A DNA stretch of 64,000 bases from Pseudorasbora parva (lineage: Eukaryota > Chordata > Actinopteri > Cypriniformes > Gobionidae), in NCBI RefSeq assembly GCF_024679245.1, contig NC_090173.1, positions 49,702,876 to 49,766,875 of the forward strand, in the 5' to 3' direction. How positions within the stretch are numbered: position 1 is the first letter of the stretch; each line of letters opens with the position of its first letter. A model generated the notes under the pieces. The model was not told the DNA's origin, ran no database searches, and worked only from the letters and a program-made list of their open reading frames with translations. The position numbers and the translations under genes are program-made. This document shows positions 63,360 to 64,000 of the stretch, in pieces.

Positions 63360-63608
63360 TGTTCCGCCTCCAACTCTTATCAAACACACCTGAACAAGCT
63401 AATCAAGGCCCTCAAGATTAGGCTAAAACTACAGGCAGCTGAGTTTCATCAGGGTTGGAGTTACCCAGAGCTTGGATCTTTAAAAGGCATTTTCAAAGGC
63501 CCTTTGAACAGGTTGCGGGATTCAGCAGCACGTGTTTTCAGTGTAGTTTTGTGAGCCTCTCAGTTTCCAGTAGCGGTCATTGTGAGGTCCCAGGTTCAGA
63601 GGATGACA
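63360..63608 (+). pseudogene. diverged sixth copy of the WAP promoter, leader and ATG (truncated)
   Basis: From about 63378 the sequence follows the WAP promoter: TTATCAAACACACCTGAACA, TTAGGCTAAAACTACAGGCA, a TATA-like TTTAAAA (63479-63485) and CAGAGGATGACA with the ATG at 63603-63605. Homology ends at ATG-ACA, where an hAT-like repeat starts and brings an in-frame stop within about ten codons. Many substitutions show that it is much older than the five-copy array. The rest of the gene might lie beyond the insertion, outside the window. Confidence 0.7.
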
Positions 63609-64000
63609 ACTAGTGATGGGCAGACCGAGGCTTCGTGAAGCACTGAAACAGTTGAAGCAAATGTGCCGAAGCTCCGAAACAACACCCGACACCCGTCTCC
63701 ATGACGACATCTAGTGGACACTGCCGTGTATTGATCTGAAACCTTGACAGTGATCTACTGTTTGTAAAAAAACAAAAAACACGTTTTTAACATCTGTCTG
63801 ACAACTACTTGGTTTTGTAACCTGTAGCATCATCATTGTAAATAACTTTTTTTATTTAATTTTGTTTTTGTCATGAAAAATGTATATTATTAAAAGAAAT
63901 AAAGCCACAATGTGTCATTGGTTACATAACATTTTTATTCAAAAATATGAATTGCTCTGCATGGTGTCAACTTATATATATATATATATATATATATATA
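63609..64000. mobile_element. hAT-like repeat start and AT microsatellite
   Basis: AGTGATGGGCAGACCGAGGC with inverted GAAGC/GCTTC motifs suggests the tip of an hAT-type element. AT-rich sequence and an (AT)n run from about 63972 end the window. Confidence 0.4.

Overview
This is vertebrate genomic DNA, most probably from a cyprinid, zebrafish-like fish. The reasons are the short-intron secreted WAP-domain genes and a dense mix of repeats typical of fish: a Tc1-like transposon, L2-type and Tx1-type LINEs, LTR retroelements with coiled-coil gag, Harbinger/hAT-like MITEs and (GA)n microsatellites. The species call is inference. No rRNA, tRNA or CRISPR is seen.

Left edge (1-7191): part of an LTR retroelement on the minus strand (element A). 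It has an intact 696-codon gag, an in-frame TGA-CTA junction into a protease/pol frame that leaves the window, a primer-binding-like site, and a long LTR that carries an inserted Tc1 transposon with an intact DD34E transposase.

Centre (7192-50846): a head-to-tail tandem array of five units, with start codons at 7739, 16552, 30405, 38711 and 47329 (8.3-8.8 kb apart, 13.9 kb where a LINE inserted). Each unit carries one three-exon gene that simple ORF scanning misses. Exon 1 encodes a signal peptide, exon 2 a textbook eight-cysteine WAP (four-disulfide core) domain, and exon 3 a Pro/Ala/Glu/Ser-rich tail built from 7- and 11-residue repeats and ending in a basic segment. All splice phases are 1. 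All five frames are open and all repeat-number differences are multiples of three, while the old L2 LINE in the same units is broken. The WAP exon reads as identical in all five copies, but the tail varies from copy to copy (mature mRNAs encode about 225-365 aa). Copy 1 has lost its stop codon. Units 1-4 also carry a Tc1-like fragment fused to a decayed L2 LINE, a (GA)n tract and a foldback MITE of about 0.9 kb ending about 0.2 kb upstream of the next gene's TATA-like box. Unit 2 alone carries a 5.5-kb Tx1-like LINE inserted in its GA microsatellite.

Right part (50847-63020): a decayed minus-strand LTR element (element B) that truncates unit 5. Its 3' LTR is split by other insertions, a PPT and a tRNA-Ala-type primer site bracket the interior, and relics of a coiled-coil gag survive inside. 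It has accumulated a Harbinger-like MITE, a solo LTR and other non-autonomous elements.

Right edge (63021-64000): a diverged sixth copy of the WAP promoter and 5' leader, ending just after its ATG where an hAT-like repeat begins, then an AT microsatellite. The likely novel content is the WAP-plus-proline-repeat gene array and its rapid, conversion-like evolution. Any function (protease inhibitor, antimicrobial or mucosal protein) is inferred only from the WAP family.
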